The notes: generated by a model not told the origin, from the letters alone. A DNA stretch of 64,000 nt from Atopsyche davidsoni (GCA_022113835.1 JAILWY010000018.1:15973501-16037500), one strand, 5' to 3'. Counted from the first letter of the stretch, positions 12,101-24,673 are shown. Program-made: numbers and translations.

Positions 12101-15100
12101 TAGATTAGATCCAGATTGTTCAATTGCTCTTGACGTTGATAGTCCAAAACCTCTCGGTTGATTATAACCAACGTTCTTATTATCAGAAACATTTTGCGAA
12201 TTTAAACCCAAGTGTTTTATTCCAGTGGTATTTTCCAATGATTCCGCATTTTTCAATCCTGAGACGCCTCCATAATTTGAGTCTCTTGAATTTTCAGTAA
12301 CTTTCTGCATTGACACCGATTTCGAATCTTCAGATTTATTTATTTCATCAATTGATCCAAATAATGCTGCTTCTATTTTAGATTTCACATTTACAGATAA
12401 TGTTTCCAAATCATCAGTATTCTTTTGATCTTGTTTATTTTTTCTTAATGGAGAAGCTGGTGGTAAACCAAAAACATTTGTAGCCTTGGATGGTGTTGTT
12501 ATAGTTTCATCAATAATACCAGTCTTATTTTGTACAAATTTAATCGTAGTATCACCGAGGCCCAGACTGCTTGTTTTTCCCTGGTTTTTAGGGGTAGGTG
12601 TTGTTGTTATTTTGTAATCAGCATTCTCCGAATAATTCAGTACATTTTGTTGAAATTTGTTTTTTCCAAATACTGGTGTCGTTGATGAATCAAAAGCATT
12701 TATTTTTGTTTTACTTTGCGATGAAAGTACATTACTCACAGTTGAGGAATTCTGGCTTCCAGATTCAGTACTTTTATGAAATTCGCGTCCTGCTCCTACC
12801 GATAAATCATAAGAATTCGTTTGAGATTTTTTTCCAATTGAAGAAGCAATAGATGTCTGTGATAAATTTGTATCAAAATCATTTACTCTTGAATCATTTT
12901 GTGTCTTCTGTTTAGAACGTGATGCTGTTTCGACAAAACTTTTTTCTTGGCCAAAAGAAGTGGTCTTAAAAGATGAAGTTTCGCCAGTGTTTAAATTCTT
13001 AGAATTACTTTGTTTATTAGAAAGAGTTTGATTGGTTGGGGTAAGTAGATCGATATTATTTCCATTTTGTTTGTTACTTCCTTGTAAAGTTGTTCCTGTC
13101 ACTGTGTTTCCCAAATAATCGGTAGTTTTTGTATCGTTGTTCTTTCTTTGTTCGGATATTGTTTTATCAATCAATAATGGCACACCATTGCTAAAAGGTA
13201 AGATTATTTTTCTCTGTCCCGAATTATCAATTTGATAATAGCTTCTTGTGGTAATCGATGCTGTGGCTTCAGATTTTGTATTATTTGCCACTGTTTGCGT
13301 TAAACCTAAATTATTTGAATCCACATTTTTTCCGGACTGTGATGAAGTTGTCTTAGAGCCATGATTCTCTCCAAAATTAGTTTTTTCTGTGCTATTTTGT
13401 CCTTTAGCAGACCCTGTTTGTCCGTTCAGAGTAGTTTCTTTATTTTTTCCTGATTTTCCTGCACTTATCTGTACTCCAAGATTTTTTGATTCTGACGAAG
13501 AAGTTTTTCTCCCTAAATTCTGAGCATTTTGGTTATTATATTCCGATGACGTAGTTGTCGTTGTTCTTGACCCCGGGTATTTTGATGATGTTGATCCGGA
13601 AGTTGCAGAAAAATTTGAAGGTTCTGTGATATTACTTCCCTTAACACCGAATCCCTCCTGATTTAATGAAGTTGATAATCCAGAAGTACTTGTTTTTATC
13701 TGGTTGTTGTTTGATCTTGTTTTATTCTGACTATCACTTTCAAATGATGAACCCACTGCTTTTATTCTGGAATTACTAGAGCTATTTGGATTTCCTGATA
13801 CATTTCCAACTGCATAATTAGATTCTCCTTGCCCAAATTTAGTTTGTGTAAATCCATTCGCCTGCCCTTTGCTTTGATGTGAATCCGTATTGGTCTTTAT
13901 TCCTGACTTTCCATTGTAACTGATACCTTCTGATGCATTTTGCCGCTTACTTCCAAGCTCTGACTTACTAGAAGTATTTGATCCAAAACCACTTGTACTC
14001 TGGTTATTACTGTCAGATGGTAATTTTGTTGTTTTCGTTCTAGAATTTCCAGAATTGTTTTGTATTTTTGAATCGTGGGAAAGACTAGTTTCGCCCTGGC
14101 CAAATTTAGTCGACTGAGCAAATCCAGTTGTCTGCCCATTACCTAGATATGCTCCCCCATTTATATTGACTCCTGTTCTTAATCCTGAATTGTACGAGAG
14201 ATTTTCATCGGTTGTGCTGCTCGTAGTTTTGTAAGGTGATCCTCTCTGCTTTGATGCCGTGGATAGAGATAGATTTGTTTGGTTTGATGGATTATTTTTG
14301 TCGGTTTTTTTATTCCCAGTTATACTCGATTCATAGCTTGCAACATCTGAATATGGGTTATAGGTCCCAGAATTATAATTATTTTTATTTCCTGTTTTAT
14401 GTCCAGCATTATTTGATGTTTGAGTAGATATATCCGAATAAGGGTTATACCTTCCGTTGTTGTAGCTACCTCCGTCTGTATGTTTTTGCCCAGATAAACC
14501 TGATTTGGAGTTTGCAATATCTGAATATGGGTTATATATTCCAGAATTATGATCATTTTGGCTCTCATTATTCTTTCCAGCATAATTTGATGTATGGGCA
14601 GATATATCTGAATACGGGTTGTACTTTCCATTGTCGTGACTACCTCCATCTGTATATTTTTGCCCAGATAAACTTGATTTATAGTTTGCAATATCAGAAT
14701 ATGGATTATAGCTTCCTGAATCATCCTTGAAATTTACAAGTGAAGATTGAACAGTCTTAGGATTAACGTAGACATCTAAATTTAATGAAGTATTGAATCT
14801 TGTTGACCCTCTGAATGACGATTTTCTGAGGATATTACTTTTGTCCGTAGTATTTTCATTTTTTTGTGAGTTTATACTGGAAGATTCTTTTCGTTCCTGG
14901 TTTTCTGATGTGCGTACACTAGTCTTTATATTACTAGTTATATTACCTCTTGTGTTGATTACATCTTTGTTTTTCGAATTCAAATTTTCATCTGCCTTTT
15001 TTGATACTTCATTAGTTTTACTTCTTAAAGGGCTGTGTGTTGTAGAAGGATCATGTGCTCCTTGCTTTGGTGGTGATGATTTTGTAGTGTTTCTTTCAAT

Positions 15101-18100
15101 TTTTATTTTAGGTTCTGGAAAATTTCGTTGGACTGTTGATTTCTCATCATTAAATGATTTTTGTAATAACTCTGAAGCTGGTACTCCTCTTTCATAAACA
15201 ACATCTGAATTTTTTGTTAATCCAGAATTGGTATTATGCAACGTCGACTTATGGTCGTTATTTTTCAGTAAAGCAGTTTCAGACTGATTGTTTTTATTTC
15301 CATGTATTCCGTCGACAGTTATTCTGTCAACATTTGTTTTTTTCACATTTGTTCTTGCTTGATTATTATTTGATGATGATGAAGAATTTCTAGAAGGTGA
15401 ACGTCTCTTATTGAAATCAAAATCGATAGAAGTGTGAGCGTTGGTAATTTTAGTTGGCGGACCGTGGTGAGAATCTTCATCTGAGGATTGATTATTCTCT
15501 CCTGGTTCATTATAATCGTTGTCATTTGCAATAATTGTTCCTATCGGCGTAAAATGCCCTCGTCCTGATCTTTCGGTCTTTATATTTATATTAAAGTCAC
15601 TTTTATGCCCTTGGCTAATAATTTCTTCATCTTTGGTATTTGTTTTTCGGGCATCTTTGCGTACAAATCCTCTACTGGAATCTAATACGTCATAATTTTT
15701 GCTATCTGAAATCACGGAAGAATTAAGTAATTGATATTTATTATTTTGAATTTCTTCTTTAAGTAATGTCGTTTTTACGGTCGTACCAATTTCATCCTTG
15801 TTGATTTCTAGTCTGGCAGTGTTATCAGCTTGATAATTAAATTTGTTTCCCGATCTTCCGGAATTAGCCACGTTTTGTTTCCGAGAGTTCAAATCATTTT
15901 TCTTTATCAGTTGCTTGAAAAAGTCCGGGTAGTTTTCCGTGGTTTCTGAAGAGTCGGTCAGGGAAGAGTCGCCACCGAACGCACTTCCTGCCTCCGACCG
16001 GGGACTTCCTTTCTTGTGCCTCGTCACGGCGGCATATCCGCTCTCTCCGACACTTTCGTCGCGATAAGGCCTCCCGCGAACTCTCGTGACCTTTTTAATT
16101 TCGGAATTAATATTTTTACTTTTCTGAAATTCTATGTTTTGCTCAGTAAGACCAGCACTCGCAGCTGACGGGGCGTTTGCATTAAATGTATTTTTTTTGT
16201 TTTCTTCGTTGTGAACATTATGTGTTTTATCTTTAGATGATTTATTCAGCGTTACATTTTCAATTAAGTCCTTGGATTTTTTACTGCTTTCGTATGTTTT
16301 TAGTAGCTCATCGAAATGCGAATCTATTATTGATGCTACCTTATTTGGAATATGTTTTGGTAATGGAGTCGTTATCTCAGTGGGTCGTACTTCCGGCTTG
16401 ATTACTGGTATAACTGTTTTGATCACTTTTACTTTTTTCTGATTTGAAAGAAGTGTCGTACTTTCAGTCCCATTGTTGATAAAAGACGCCTCGTTATTAA
16501 TATTTTTTAAATTATTAAAAAAATTCTCATTGGGTATATCTTTGTGAAGAGTTGAACTTTTAACATTTTCCGTCCCACCTTGACTTTTAAATGCACGAAC
16601 GTGACCCGACGTATTAAAGTCAACGATATCTTCGTTTCTATGGTCGTTAATTTTTTTTCCTGCTTGTTCATTTGCTTCCAATGGGTTTTTATTTAATTTG
16701 GAACGTGATGACTTATTTATTATAATGGTTGAATTAGTACGCTCGTTTACAATTACTCCTTGGTTCGATGATATTTTTTGTAGTTTCGCTTCATTATTTG
16801 TATCAATCGACGCACTACTTTTGGGTTCCGGGTATATCTTTTTACTTTTTGATGGATCAACCACCTTATCCTGTGGAAGCTTGCTTAAATTACTGTAATT
16901 ATCGGAAAGTTTTGTTGCATTTTGTTTATCGGGATAAATTATTTTACTTTGGGACAAGCTATTTTGTTGCTTTGTAATACTTTCATTATACGAAGCGGTT
17001 GGTGTTTCTTCTGGGAATATTTTTTTAGATTTAAGTACTTTTACTGCACGATTTCCATTTGCTGTAGATTTTATAGAATCAGAATTATTATTCAATAACG
17101 CCGAACCACTGTTTTCATTGCGTATCGGAATAGTTTTAACATGGAAAGTAGCGTTGTTTGTTGTTGTAGGACTGTTTACGAGTATTGCATAGTCGGTTAC
17201 TCCATTCAAAGATCTCAAAAGACTCGCTGAGTTTCGGACTGCATTTATGAATACTTGTGTATCTTTATCCTCTGGCGAATTACTTATTTTGAGTGAATCT
17301 TTTTGCTCTTGCAAATTGGATCGGTCGTTTGATTTTGATTTTCCATTGTTTTTGATTACGCTGTTGGTATTATACAAATTACTTTCACTTGCAGGAGTTT
17401 CTTCCGTCTTCAGTGATGTTTCAGCTGCATGTTCATTTTTCAATAACTTACTTGGTATAGATGAAGGAGCAGCACAACAATTAACAGCAAGGAGCAGGAA
17501 AATCTGAAAATTTTAACGTATTTTTGTAATAATTTACTTTTTCAAAACATGATTACAACCTTCAAAAAGTATACTAAAAAGATAAAAATTATATTTTTGT
17601 TTTTACATTAAATAAAATAATTTTATATTGTTGTATATAAATTGTGTTATAATTAAACATTTAAATTCGCCAATACATTGTAAAATAATAAGCGGATCCA
17701 CCTCTACATACTAATTAGGTTTCTAAACAACTCAAAACAAGTTTTCTTCATTTTACGACTCACGTCGTTGCGTATAAATACATAAACAGCTTTTGTTATC
17801 GTATTATCCTAAAATAATGTAATAAACCTTTATAATAATATTATCTACCGGTGAAAGTAAAATTATAAAAATCCTGTTTATTATTCAGAATGTCCAAACC
17901 TAAAATTATTACATTATTTAAATATTTATAAGACATAAAATATAATTTTTACAAAATGTACCTGAAAACGTGGAAATAAAAAAAATTAAATTAACATGCA
18001 TTAAATTTGCATCTTGGTGTGATTTGCATATTTTATTGTGATTATCCAAAGAATTCGTCTGTAATACGAATTGCTCGATTGGTTTACAAGGTCTTCCAGC

Positions 18101-18293
18101 TCTGGGAATTCCACACCGGTTTTAAAAATATTAAAAAATAACGTTATCGATATTGAATAATTTTTTTATAACGTTGTTTTTTTATTTTCTTATCTCAAAA
18201 AATAAGTTTCAAATCAGTTATGACAAAACTAAGACAAATAAAAGCGCAGATAAAATAATACTGACTCACCGAGCAGATAGATATCCAGAACAT
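9167..18293 (-). CDS. Gene B: giant RR-1 cuticular protein, 5 exons, 2,372 aa
   Basis: Predicted secreted matrix protein with a short chitin-binding domain at the C terminus. Exons: 18270-18293, 10668-17503, 10517-10589, 9729-9818, 9167-9262; lengths 24+6836+73+90+96 keep one frame of 2,373 codons. The signal peptide is MFWISICS joined to [15 protein letters not shown]. Residues about 25-2286 are low complexity, rich in Ser, Asn, Lys, Thr and Gly, probably disordered, with five YNPYSD repeats (940-1061) and recurrent FGLSTP-like motifs (about 1686-2026). RR-1 spans residues 2287-2341: [14 protein letters not shown], then [12 protein letters not shown] and [11 protein letters not shown]; the usual G-x-HLP ending is absent and a 31-residue acidic tail starting MTPLLSK follows. 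RR-1 proteins are usually about 100-250 aa. The long exon is AT-rich, unlike the GC-rich exons of neighbouring genes. AATAAA candidate at 9011-9016. An alternative first exon may lie at 18991-19020. Confidence 0.88.
11449..12470 (-). repeat. Dispersed FGLSTP-like motif region in gene B
   Basis: Six related short motifs occur in the C-terminal third of the giant protein, about 30-115 residues apart: [57 protein letters not shown] and [11 protein letters not shown]. Each has a core (F/L)GL(S/P), followed by Ser/Thr-Pro or Gly and a basic or aromatic residue, embedded in Ser/Asn/Lys-rich sequence. Their meaning is unknown; they may be self-association or crosslinking modules (inference). Confidence 0.75.
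14345..14710 (-). repeat. 87-bp tandem repeat encoding YNPYSD units in gene B
   Basis: The YNPYSD codons recur at 14693-14710, 14606-14623, 14519-14536, 14432-14449 and 14345-14362, exactly 87 bp (29 codons) apart. Units alternate between two types: one continues IAN.K and contains SGQK-TDGGS, the other continues IS..TSN. The array is therefore a duplicated 58-residue dimer plus a final partial unit. It falls wholly inside the long exon at residues 940-1061. Confidence 0.9.
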
Positions 18294-18325
18294 GTTGAAA
18301 TATAAATACAAATACAAGCTGCGGT

Positions 18326-18332
18326 CTTTATA
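18326..18332 (-). promoter_or_regulatory. Probable TATA box of gene B
   Basis: TATAAAG on the minus strand, about 39 bp upstream of the MFWISICS start codon at 18293. If it works at the usual distance, the 5' UTR would be only about 10 nt, which is short and leaves some doubt. Confidence 0.45.
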
Positions 18333-18990
18333 AAATATCCTTATTTCAGGATTTATAGAAAAAAAAACTGCAACTTAAAAATGACGTTCTCAAAAAAAAA
18401 AAGTTTTAAGTTAAATTAAACTTTTACTGATAAAATGTATGTTATATTACGATAAGCTGAAGGCAAACAGTCGATTAATTAAAATATCAACAATTCAAAT
18501 ATCAGGTTTGAGTCTATTTTCGTTGGTTTATTAATATGCATTCATCACTAATTTCAATAAAATTAACGCAGCTTATCAAAACTTGCAAACGAAAAAAAAA
18601 TCGAAATTCTGCACACCACTGTATATTTATATTGAATTTTAATACTTTTTTAAAGTATTTTGACTTGATCACTTTCTGCCGTAAATATCTAGCAAGTCAG
18701 CAAGGTTTTTCACCGTCATTATAATGTAGATACATCATATTAAACTAAGTTATTCTCCAATACAAAGTGCAAAATAAAACTGCTTTACAATAATACCGAA
18801 CTCAATAATTATTTTTTGCATTGAATAATAAGTTGACAAATTATTGGTTACGTTCTAATTATTATTTTTTGTAATATATACATATTTATAAATACATCAC
18901 TCTTGATATCGATTAGTACTTAGTAGCACTGAGCGTAATATTATATATGTCACGTTCACAGATCACCAAATTAAAAAAGATATTACTCAC

Positions 18991-19020
18991 GAAGCCCTTG
19001 ATTGCTCTTGACCACTCCAT
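18991..19020 (-). CDS. Candidate alternative first coding exon of gene B (MEWSRAIKGF)
   Basis: Minus-strand ATG at 19020 opens ten codons, MEWSRAIKGF, followed directly by a strong donor GTGAGT at 18985-18990. The exon ends in phase 0, as does the MFWISICS exon at 18270-18293, so it can splice to the acceptor at 17504. The result would be a classical signal peptide with Arg5 and Lys8 ahead of [12 protein letters not shown]. The start context is good (ACCATGG-like) and a TATATAT run lies about 45 bp upstream. It could be an alternative promoter, the true first exon, or chance. Confidence 0.35.
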
Positions 19021-19029
19021 TGGTAATCG

Positions 19030-22000
19030 ATAACTACCGCTTTGTTAGCCAAACGATTGAATATATAAAGTGAAAACAAAAGAAACACGCGGAAAACAGA
19101 AGAACATCCTTACTTTCGAGGTGAGATCAGAACAACTTGTGAATCTGTGATGTGTTGTATTGATAGTCCGCGGCGTCGTCTGCCAAACGTGTTATCAGGT
19201 AAAGCACCGGCAGGGTTGTCTCCACAAATGTCGCCAATGGAAATTAAATAACAAGAAAAAAGAGTTTCAAATTAAATCATAATATGCTCAATAAAATTGT
19301 AATTATTTAGTGATGAGAGTTAACTATTGATTCACACGTAAAACAAAAAGCCTCAAACAGTTTTTTCACGACACCGACATCCTTCAAGAGCTATCGCCCC
19401 CATATACTCTTATACTGCTACAAGAGCTGCACTGCATAAAAATGATGTTTCCAAAAAAATAGCTTTAAAGGCATACGTATGTGAAATAGTGACAATATAT
19501 ATTTATACGGTTATATTTAGTATTATTTTACGAGGCTAAATTTATATAAATATAAATTAACCATTTGATTATATTTATGTATAAATAAGACGTGCTGTGG
19601 CAACCATGCATTATAAAGATGAGCTAACCAGCTGACTCCTTAGATTTAGTATGAAAGGACCAATCTAACTTGGCGCTGTGGAAAGGGCAAAATTTTCACA
19701 TTCCTACCAACTTCGTCATTTACGCCAAGGTGAGTATTAATTATATGTGTGTTTGAGTGTCGCGTTACGTTGGTTTTCATGGAGATGGCTGTTTTTTGTG
19801 AATGATTCTTTATTTATAATGCAATCACAACTGTCAATGTTTGAGAGAACTTCAATTGGCATTATGTCAAAAGTTCATTTTATCAACATAATAAAAAGTA
19901 CAAAAAAAAACATAAAGTCTTGTATCCATATCCGGGTGTTAAATAATATGTTTTTTTTAAAGTTATTTTTAATTACAGCGAGAAATTTTAATTTACAAAT
20001 TAAAAATAGCTACATTGCGTAAATACATTTCCACCATATAAGTATCCTACTATTACTGTTATTTTTTTGGTTACATCATTTTAAAAATGGTCCAAACAAG
20101 TATAACAACTACTGAGATGTTCATAAAGTTCATAGTTATATTTTTACATTTTTCCATACTACTACTACTGTGTTACTAAAAATCTTGACCACATCTGATC
20201 ACTCTCTTTCTAGAACTTCCTATCATCGCTGTTTGCTACTCAATTTTAATTTCATCTCAACATCCAAAACATCAGATATCCTAGCATCACTGGTGTTTCC
20301 AGACTTTCTTCGTTTTGGTAAGCGATGGATGTACCAAAACACCAACACCGATAACAGTATAAACAACCGCGCTTCCGCCTCGACTCCATGTGAAAAAATA
20401 TCAAACATTGAGCTCTGATCCGTTGCATCTTGATTTTTTGCTCTGTATGTGTTTCCTCCTATTAGCTCAGTGTAACTTTTTAAATGTTACTTTAATCTAC
20501 ATAATTTTATTTGTAAAAAGTTTTTTCTCGTTTAGGAATACACGAAATTGCATTTAAATAAATTATTCCTAAAAAAACATGTTCAATTCTTTTTCAAAAT
20601 TTCTTTTAACTTTCTCCATATAATAAACAAATTCAGAAATCGCTCAAATGAAATTCTAGTAGCCTTTAAAATATGGATGCTTGCAACATGACTAGTTTAA
20701 AAGATATCCGTATTATAATTATAGAGATGTTTAAATGTTTTCTTTTATTAAAAAAGAACACAAAATTACTTTTAAATCTCTGCACATAAATCAAAATCAT
20801 TTATTGAAAAAAAAACTAAAAATGCATTTCAGTGAATACATAAATCATATCATGAAACGGTGAGAACCTTTTACACGGAATAATAATTATTTTGAAATGA
20901 ATGATAATAAATAGTTATCGTGGCATTTAAAAGTAAGTATCAAATATAGTAATTCCTAAAAATAATAGTGAGACAAGAAACTCGTTAATTGATCGTTCTG
21001 TTATAAAATAGACATAACAATCGAGATTATTTTGACACCTCAACATTGGAATGCTTCAAAAAAGGGAATTCCCATCTTCAAGGCAATACTTGCTTATCTC
21101 GTCGCATTCTTTCAATTCTAACCATTTTTTAATCTATAAAATCAAACATATGTTTATAATCAAAAATGTAGCTTATGCTGAATGTTAAGATACATGCTTT
21201 GTTAACATAATTTTTTTGGTGAACACTTACGAAGTTTTATAATATTTCAACAAATCGGATATACTTATCTTTATTATTTAATTTTTATTATAGTGTGCTC
21301 AATGTATTTATTTATATCAAAGGATTCATACTCATAAGAATATTTTATATCTTAAATAGATATCTATTTATTATAAGCATTAATCATTACGTATATTTAT
21401 GGTATGAACCTTTGAAGACGCTTTTAATGAAACGTATAAATGGCAAAAGATTCCAAAGCTAAGCTTTTCTGATTTGGTTTTGATATAATAAAAATCAATC
21501 AAACACAAAATGACCTTGTTTTTTTTCAGCGGCATAATGTTACCATAAACATTTTTGTTACTAAAATAGCACTAGGCGAATCATTGTTAAGTGTTTTTGC
21601 ACATTTTTTATTCTTTCATTTATATATACTTATATGTATTTTTTCTGTAGCTTGCAGCAGAAAGAGAAACAGATCTAAACGCCAGAGCTTTGTAAGGAAA
21701 ATATAATATAATCATGGTATTGAAGAGCAGCAATACGCAGACTTTTCCTTAAAATATAAAACTGTGATGTAGAAGGACCAAGGGACCCACTATACTATTT
21801 TCCCCATAGAAAACTATGAACACTGGCTCTACCTGGCTGCCTGGCGTGCCTGACTCCTCTGAAGGCAGGCACTTGATGAAGAAAATATAAGAATAAAAAA
21901 ACCTTCATTAAAAAAAAATGAAATTCAATTATTTTTTAGATTCCGAGTTTCATTAGAAAAAAGCTTATAAATCACGAATTAGATCAAATCAATGAATTTT

Positions 22001-24412
22001 AAAAAATTATTAAAAAAAATCTTTTTTTCCCAAGATAATGCAGTTAGTTTCTGATCCCCGTGTAGTGCAAGGTTTACCCGGAATGTCGGCAGTTAAAAGT
22101 AGAATAAAATATCCGATGACTGACGGACATAATCGTATTTGGTTGAGAAATTACGAGCGCAAACGACCGGAGGCGCCGTCGTGCTTTTCTGAAACTAATT
22201 ACTTTTTATAATCCATTCAAACTTGTGAACTTTTCGACTTGAAAAAACAATTTAAGTTTAGCATAATTCGATAAAGAGATCCTGGTCATTTACCTTTCTG
22301 TTTGAAGCGATTGTAGAAAATCCACATTTTATTTGATTCATTCAATAACATATTTTTTATTTAACTTACCTGCAATATTTATTGATAATCAAAAAGTTGG
22401 GATGTGAACTTATTTAGGGAGGTTTTTATAAACTTTCAAGTGGGCCTCAAATGGTATTATCAGTTACAAGGGTATTTTTTATAGTTTTTAAATATCTATC
22501 AACGAGTGTGCATATTCACATTCAAATTCTAAAGTTTTTATTTACTAAACAATTTAATCAAATAATTAATAATTTTTAAAAATAGTAAGCTGGTTTTCAA
22601 CACACGTGATATACATTTTAGCTGGTTGATCTTTTTGACCTCGATTTATATTTATCCGATTGGGTTATGCAACCAGTATCACCTTATTATTGAATTTTTA
22701 TGTGCATTGCAAGTTAGGTTAAAAATATCAATTACGTTAATATACACGTACTTTAAACGTTGTGACGTTACTTATAAAATATATGAAATTATATTTTTAT
22801 TAAACAGATTTTCGTGCCTGACGTGCGTATGCAGATTGAGATCACTATTGTATATTTGAATAATCGTACGCAGTTTAAACTGGCTTGCAACACCGAGACC
22901 GGGTATTTTACTTGGCATTATGTGTGTCAAAATATGTAGTGTTTTTAGTGCGTGAGAAAAATTACCACCGACAAGGTATTTTTCATTAGCGGATATTTCT
23001 CCACACAGAATGGAACTCTCCAGCTGATTAGCAGGCCAGAGTTGTTTTAAAGTAAGTACCAGCAGTGACAATACAGTATACTTATTTTGATAGAGCCAAA
23101 ACATTTTTTTTGTTTACTAGGTTACTTGACCTATTAAACAAATAAAAATGAATATATTTTTTTTTTGTCACGAGCTGCATTTTAAATATAAAGGTCTTTC
23201 TACTATATTCGCTGCTCACTGCTTTTAATTGGATTATCAAAGAAACAATGTATTTCTTTAAATAAATTATCAAACAAACATGAAAATACTTCGGGATTTG
23301 TTTTATCCATTCATCTTGCAACGCGATCTGCTAACTTGTAGTTTTTAGCAGTTATGACATCTCAAAAATCCAACTGAGGTCTCAGCCAGCACAATTAAGG
23401 CCACTTCTAAGCAAGGCCGGTGTGGTCAAATATATATGGCCACCAGAATATGTATAATTATTTTTATAAAACATCAACTTTTAATAATCAAAACAAATAA
23501 TTGTTTATTAAAACAGACTTAATTTCCAACAGTTAATAACTATTTTGGACGATGGAGACGCCTTCAGAGCGATAAAGCAGCAACTTGTCACCTAATCACA
23601 GTAACTTTAAATAAGTAAATAGTAAATATATAAACTATTAAATATAATTTACCTAAAGAAAATTTCAATATATTAGAAAAATTAAACCTGCTTATTAAAA
23701 TTATAAAAATGATTGCTAGTCACATAAAAAAGTTACATTATTGCAATTTATTCTTATGACATTACGTCATGTTGAATATAATATGTGTGAATTGCGGTAA
23801 GAAATATGTGGTTATGTAGGATTTAAGTATTTGCATATCACTTTTAATTTTGGCAAAGTTGTAATCATAGTTTACAAGCATTTTTATGTTTATGAATCTG
23901 ATCAAAAGATTCTGGGAAATTTGGATAAAAAAATATTCATAACGTTTCAAAATAAATTAAAATTAGGCAGATTTTTTTTTCATATTTTTTGCCGGACGCT
24001 GCTAAGCGTGCAAAGTATAAAAAGTATGCTGTAAGTTCATCGTGCTATTCCTAGTAATTAATATGATTTTTATTAAATTCAATTAACTTTATAACACTTG
24101 GAATATTTAATCATATATTATTATATGTAATTAATTAATATTATCGATGAAAACAGGTATATCAAAAATACAGCCATTATTGAAACTTTTTGAACTTCAT
24201 ATAAAAAGTGATGTTTGATGATGATTTTTTTAGTATTTAGTATTGAATTTAAAATTGAAAATACTTTTTACGCATCTCATTAACTTGTAACTTTTTTCGT
24301 TTCCTTAAAATGAAATATAAAAACATGTATTTTATATACATTGATAATCAAATAAGTGCATAAACATTTTATATAAATCATAAAAATAATAATAAAGTTT
24401 TTTTTAAACGTA
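19030..24412. other. Intergenic between genes B and C
   Basis: Mostly AT-rich. It holds a GC-rich island at about 19130-19240 with promoter-like signals on both strands, the possible 61-aa frame at 20223-20408, and an unexplained minus-strand open frame at 22772-23104. Nothing else was recognised. Confidence 0.5.
20223..20408 (-). CDS. Possible small single-pass membrane protein, 61 aa
   Basis: I do not recognise this frame. It is a single open frame with an ATG at 20408, codons richer in GC than the surroundings, and a TGA stop at 20223-20225. The product begins MFDIFSHGVEAEAR, has a hydrophobic stretch LFILLSVLVFWYI (about residues 15-27), then a strongly basic segment HRLPKRRKSG and a polar tail ending KLKLSSKQR. 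That is the layout of a one-pass membrane protein with a positively charged cytosolic side. No promoter or neighbouring exon could be linked to it, and the overlapping plus-strand frame is also open. It may be a genuine small gene, an exon of a larger one, or chance. Confidence 0.25.
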   Translation of the reverse strand: MFDIFSHGVEAEARLFILLSVLVFWYIHRLPKRRKSGNTSDARISDVLDVEMKLKLSSKQR

Positions 24413-24673
24413 TTTATTTAATAAATATGTACCGATAAATTGTGATGTAAAACATAAATAAACAGCTTATTAAATAAATGATATTTAACATCCAGTCTCA
24501 TACCCGTAATCCAAAATATACGACCATGCTGGTCCTGATATTCGAGTCGCATGACATCAATACTAAAAACCTGATCACATATTTACATAGGTCATCAAAA
24601 TTCCAGGGACCAAAGATCGTTTTAAGAAAACCTGGATTCGCGATCACTACTAAGCGCAGCCAGGGAAGGCTTG

